From the NCBI GenBank assembly GCA_025055355.1, contig JANWYM010000043.1, positions 1-14,376 on the forward strand: 14,376 bases of DNA. Reading direction: 5' to 3'. Both the position numbers and the translations under genes were made by a program. This document shows, piece after piece, positions 13,059 through 14,376 of this stretch (positions are counted from its first letter, which is position 1; every line of letters begins with the position of its first letter). Source of the stretch: Abditibacteriales bacterium. GTDB lineage: Bacteria > Armatimonadota > Abditibacteriia > Abditibacteriales > JANWYM01. The notes beneath the pieces were generated by a model. It had not been told where the DNA came from, searched no databases, and saw nothing but the letters and a program-made list of their open reading frames with translations.

Positions 13059-13922
13059 ATGCGAAAGGCACTGCCGTTGTGGGAATGGGTTCTTTGTCTC
13101 GGCTTGTTCGGGGGAGTGACGCGCGCCCAAGCACCGGAGCCACCGGTCATACCGCGCGCCGCTCGCCTTGACAGCGCGATTTACAGAAACGTTCTGGTGG
13201 ATCGTCCTGACGCCAAGCCGAAATCGTTGGAGGGCTACCGCATCAACTTTGTGGGCATGGCGCGGGATGAGGACTTTCGCGCGTTCATGCAGGAGATCGC
13301 CCACGCCGACCTGAACCGACTGGGACCGCAACTGCCGGAGAACCCCAACGACCCCTCCAGCAAATTAGTCGTGCCGCCGGATTACCAGATGGCTTTCTGG
13401 ATTAACGCCTACAACGCCTACGTCGTGCAGGGCATCGCCGACGCGCTGACGCAAAATCCCAACCTGAAGAGCGTGAAGGACATCAAGGGTTTTTTCTCCG
13501 AGAAGCGCTGCACGATCGCCAAAACCCAATACAGTCTTGACCAAATCGAGAAAGAGATCCTTCGCAAGTTCAAACAACCGCTGGTGATGTTTGGGCTGTT
13601 TCGCGGGGGGCGGGGCGGTCCGAAACTGTATCGCGCTTTTTACGGCAACGACCTCCAAGACGCGTTGGAGGAAGCCGCCACGCTTTTCCTGAGCGACCCG
13701 GAGGCGATTCAGGTCATCCGCCTGCGCCAGACGGTGCTGGTGCCTGAAGTCCTTAGTTGGTATGAGAAAGACGCAGAGAAGGTGAAGCAATATCTCATCA
13801 CCTACTTGCAGCGGCGCAAGGACGCCCGCTATTTGCTACTGGGGTCTTACAAGATGGAATACAAGTCGTTCGACTGGAAACTCGTGCCGCACTACACAGC
13901 CTCAGTCAACGCATTGCGATAA
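13059..13922 (+). CDS. Exported DUF547-domain protein
   Basis: This is a 287-residue protein with a signal peptide (residues 1 to about 24: RKALPLWEWVLCLGLFGGVTRAQA). The rest is a DUF547 domain, recognised by MAFWINAYNAYVVQGIADAL (111-130), the spaced SVKDIKGFF (138-146), SLDQIEKEILRKF (159-171), GGPKLYRAFY (186-195), SWYEKD (233-238) and EYKSFDWKL (267-275). The family is widespread in bacteria and plants and its activity is not established, so I give no function. AGGGGGAG (13045-13052) lies 6 bases before ATG 13059, and a strong promoter precedes it. It appears to be transcribed alone: the upstream gene is divergent and 173 bases with a palindrome separate it from pyruvate kinase. Confidence 0.88.
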   Translation: MRKALPLWEWVLCLGLFGGVTRAQAPEPPVIPRAARLDSAIYRNVLVDRPDAKPKSLEGYRINFVGMARDEDFRAFMQEIAHADLNRLGPQLPENPNDPSSKLVVPPDYQMAFWINAYNAYVVQGIADALTQNPNLKSVKDIKGFFSEKRCTIAKTQYSLDQIEKEILRKFKQPLVMFGLFRGGRGGPKLYRAFYGNDLQDALEEAATLFLSDPEAIQVIRLRQTVLVPEVLSWYEKDAEKVKQYLITYLQRRKDARYLLLGSYKMEYKSFDWKLVPHYTASVNALR

Positions 13923-13963
13923 CAGAGGCAGGGGAAGTTATCCGCTTAGAGTTGCGTATAAAA

Positions 13964-13983
13964 CCCCTCCCCGCGGGGAGGGG
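13964..13983. repeat. Perfect 20-bp GC palindrome
   Basis: cccctccccgcggggagggg is its own reverse complement. It lies 41 bases after the DUF547 stop. No T-run follows on either strand, so a rho-independent terminator is not supported. It resembles the hairpin at 8456-8476 and is probably a dispersed intergenic repeat. Confidence 0.6.
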
Positions 13984-14095
13984 AGTGGCGTTTGTGGGCT
14001 CCCCGTTTCTCCCTGGGAGGTTTGGGGGGATGGACTCTTCATCCGCTCCCGCAAGCCGTTGACTGAGGAAGGTATCACGCCTCAGGTTATCACTT

Positions 14096-14376
14096 ATGCG
14101 TCGCGCCAAAATCATTTGCACCATCGGTCCAGCAACGCGGTCGCCAGAGATGTTAGAGAGGATGGTGGCGGCGGGCATGAACGTCGCGCGGCTCAACTTC
14201 TCGCACGGGACGCCCGCTGAACATGCCGAGGTAATTCAGCACCTCCGTGCCCTCGCGGAACGCCTCCACGCCCCAGTGTCCATTCTGCAGGACCTTCAAG
14301 GTCCGAAAATACGCTGCGGCACCATTAAAGGTGGGGCGGTCCTGCTGGAGACCGGCGCGCAGACGACCATTACGAC
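14096..14376 (+). CDS. pyk: Pyruvate kinase, N-terminal part (cut by window end)
   Basis: The first 93 residues of pyruvate kinase are visible before the window ends. The enzyme transfers phosphate from phosphoenolpyruvate to ADP in the last step of glycolysis. Diagnostic stretches are RRAKIICTIGPAT (2-14), GMNVARLNFSHGT (27-39), with the Arg and Asn-Phe-Ser-His segment that binds substrate and K+, and ILQDLQGPKIRCG (62-74). The frame has no stop to position 14376. ATG 14096 is the usual start for the family, with only a weak Shine-Dalgarno (agg near 14084). No clear promoter was found: TTGACT at 14059-14064 has no well-placed -10 box. Confidence 0.95.
   Translation, partial: MRRAKIICTIGPATRSPEMLERMVAAGMNVARLNFSHGTPAEHAEVIQHLRALAERLHAPVSILQDLQGPKIRCGTIKGGAVLLETGAQTTIT

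Noticed and set aside
14059..14090. Promoter for pyruvate kinase (TTGACT ... GGTTAT)
   Set aside because: The spacing is 20 bases and the -10 box matches poorly, so I could not support it.

Overview
The window looks like a piece of a GC-rich bacterial chromosome. Codons strongly favour G/C at the third position, there are sigma-70-like promoters (TTGACA-N17-TAGAAT, TTGACG-N17-CATAAT), and several exported proteins carry signal peptides. GC-rich dispersed repeats whose chance translations read 'SAGASPSR / GEAPAEP' and 'RHGERSEAIP' recall environmental genomes of the Planctomycetota, Armatimonadota or Verrucomicrobiota type. I lean to an Armatimonadota-like organism, but this is a weak inference with no marker gene to decide it.

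Layout. Plus strand, left part: an alpha/beta hydrolase (139-972), then a diguanylate cyclase with its own promoter (1109-2038). After a hairpin repeat comes a 993-residue exported protein joining a seven-repeat beta-propeller to a PHP/CehA-like metallohydrolase domain (2282-5263). A 428-base gap full of repeats leads to a nucleoside phosphorylase (5692-6486) and a HAD hydrolase (6535-7191). These two genes are bracketed by inverted copies of a 33-bp repeat. Minus strand, middle: an exported thioredoxin-like gene (8403-7333), then, further upstream on that strand, a two-gene sugar ABC transporter (12841-10289 and 10289-8625). Plus strand, right end: an exported DUF547 protein (13059-13922) and the start of pyruvate kinase (14096 to the window edge).

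The transporter is unusual. Its first gene fuses a family-1 solute-binding protein to a MalF/UgpA-like permease. Its second gene is a MalG-like permease with about 270 extra extracytoplasmic residues after the first membrane helix. The genes overlap by one base (TGATG). They are read from a promoter with a perfect TATAAT whose spacer holds a 7-1-7 palindrome, a likely operator. No ATPase is encoded nearby.

The most interesting signal is in the thioredoxin-like gene. One continuous reading frame is interrupted only by a UGA, directly after a Cys and at about the place where the first Cys of a thioredoxin CxxC is expected. A 6-bp hairpin starts 17 nt after the UGA, with G as the second base of its loop, as expected for a bacterial SECIS element. 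This is a candidate selenoprotein. A nonsense mutation or sequencing error remains possible. UGA is an ordinary stop in at least four other places in the window, so global recoding is not the explanation.
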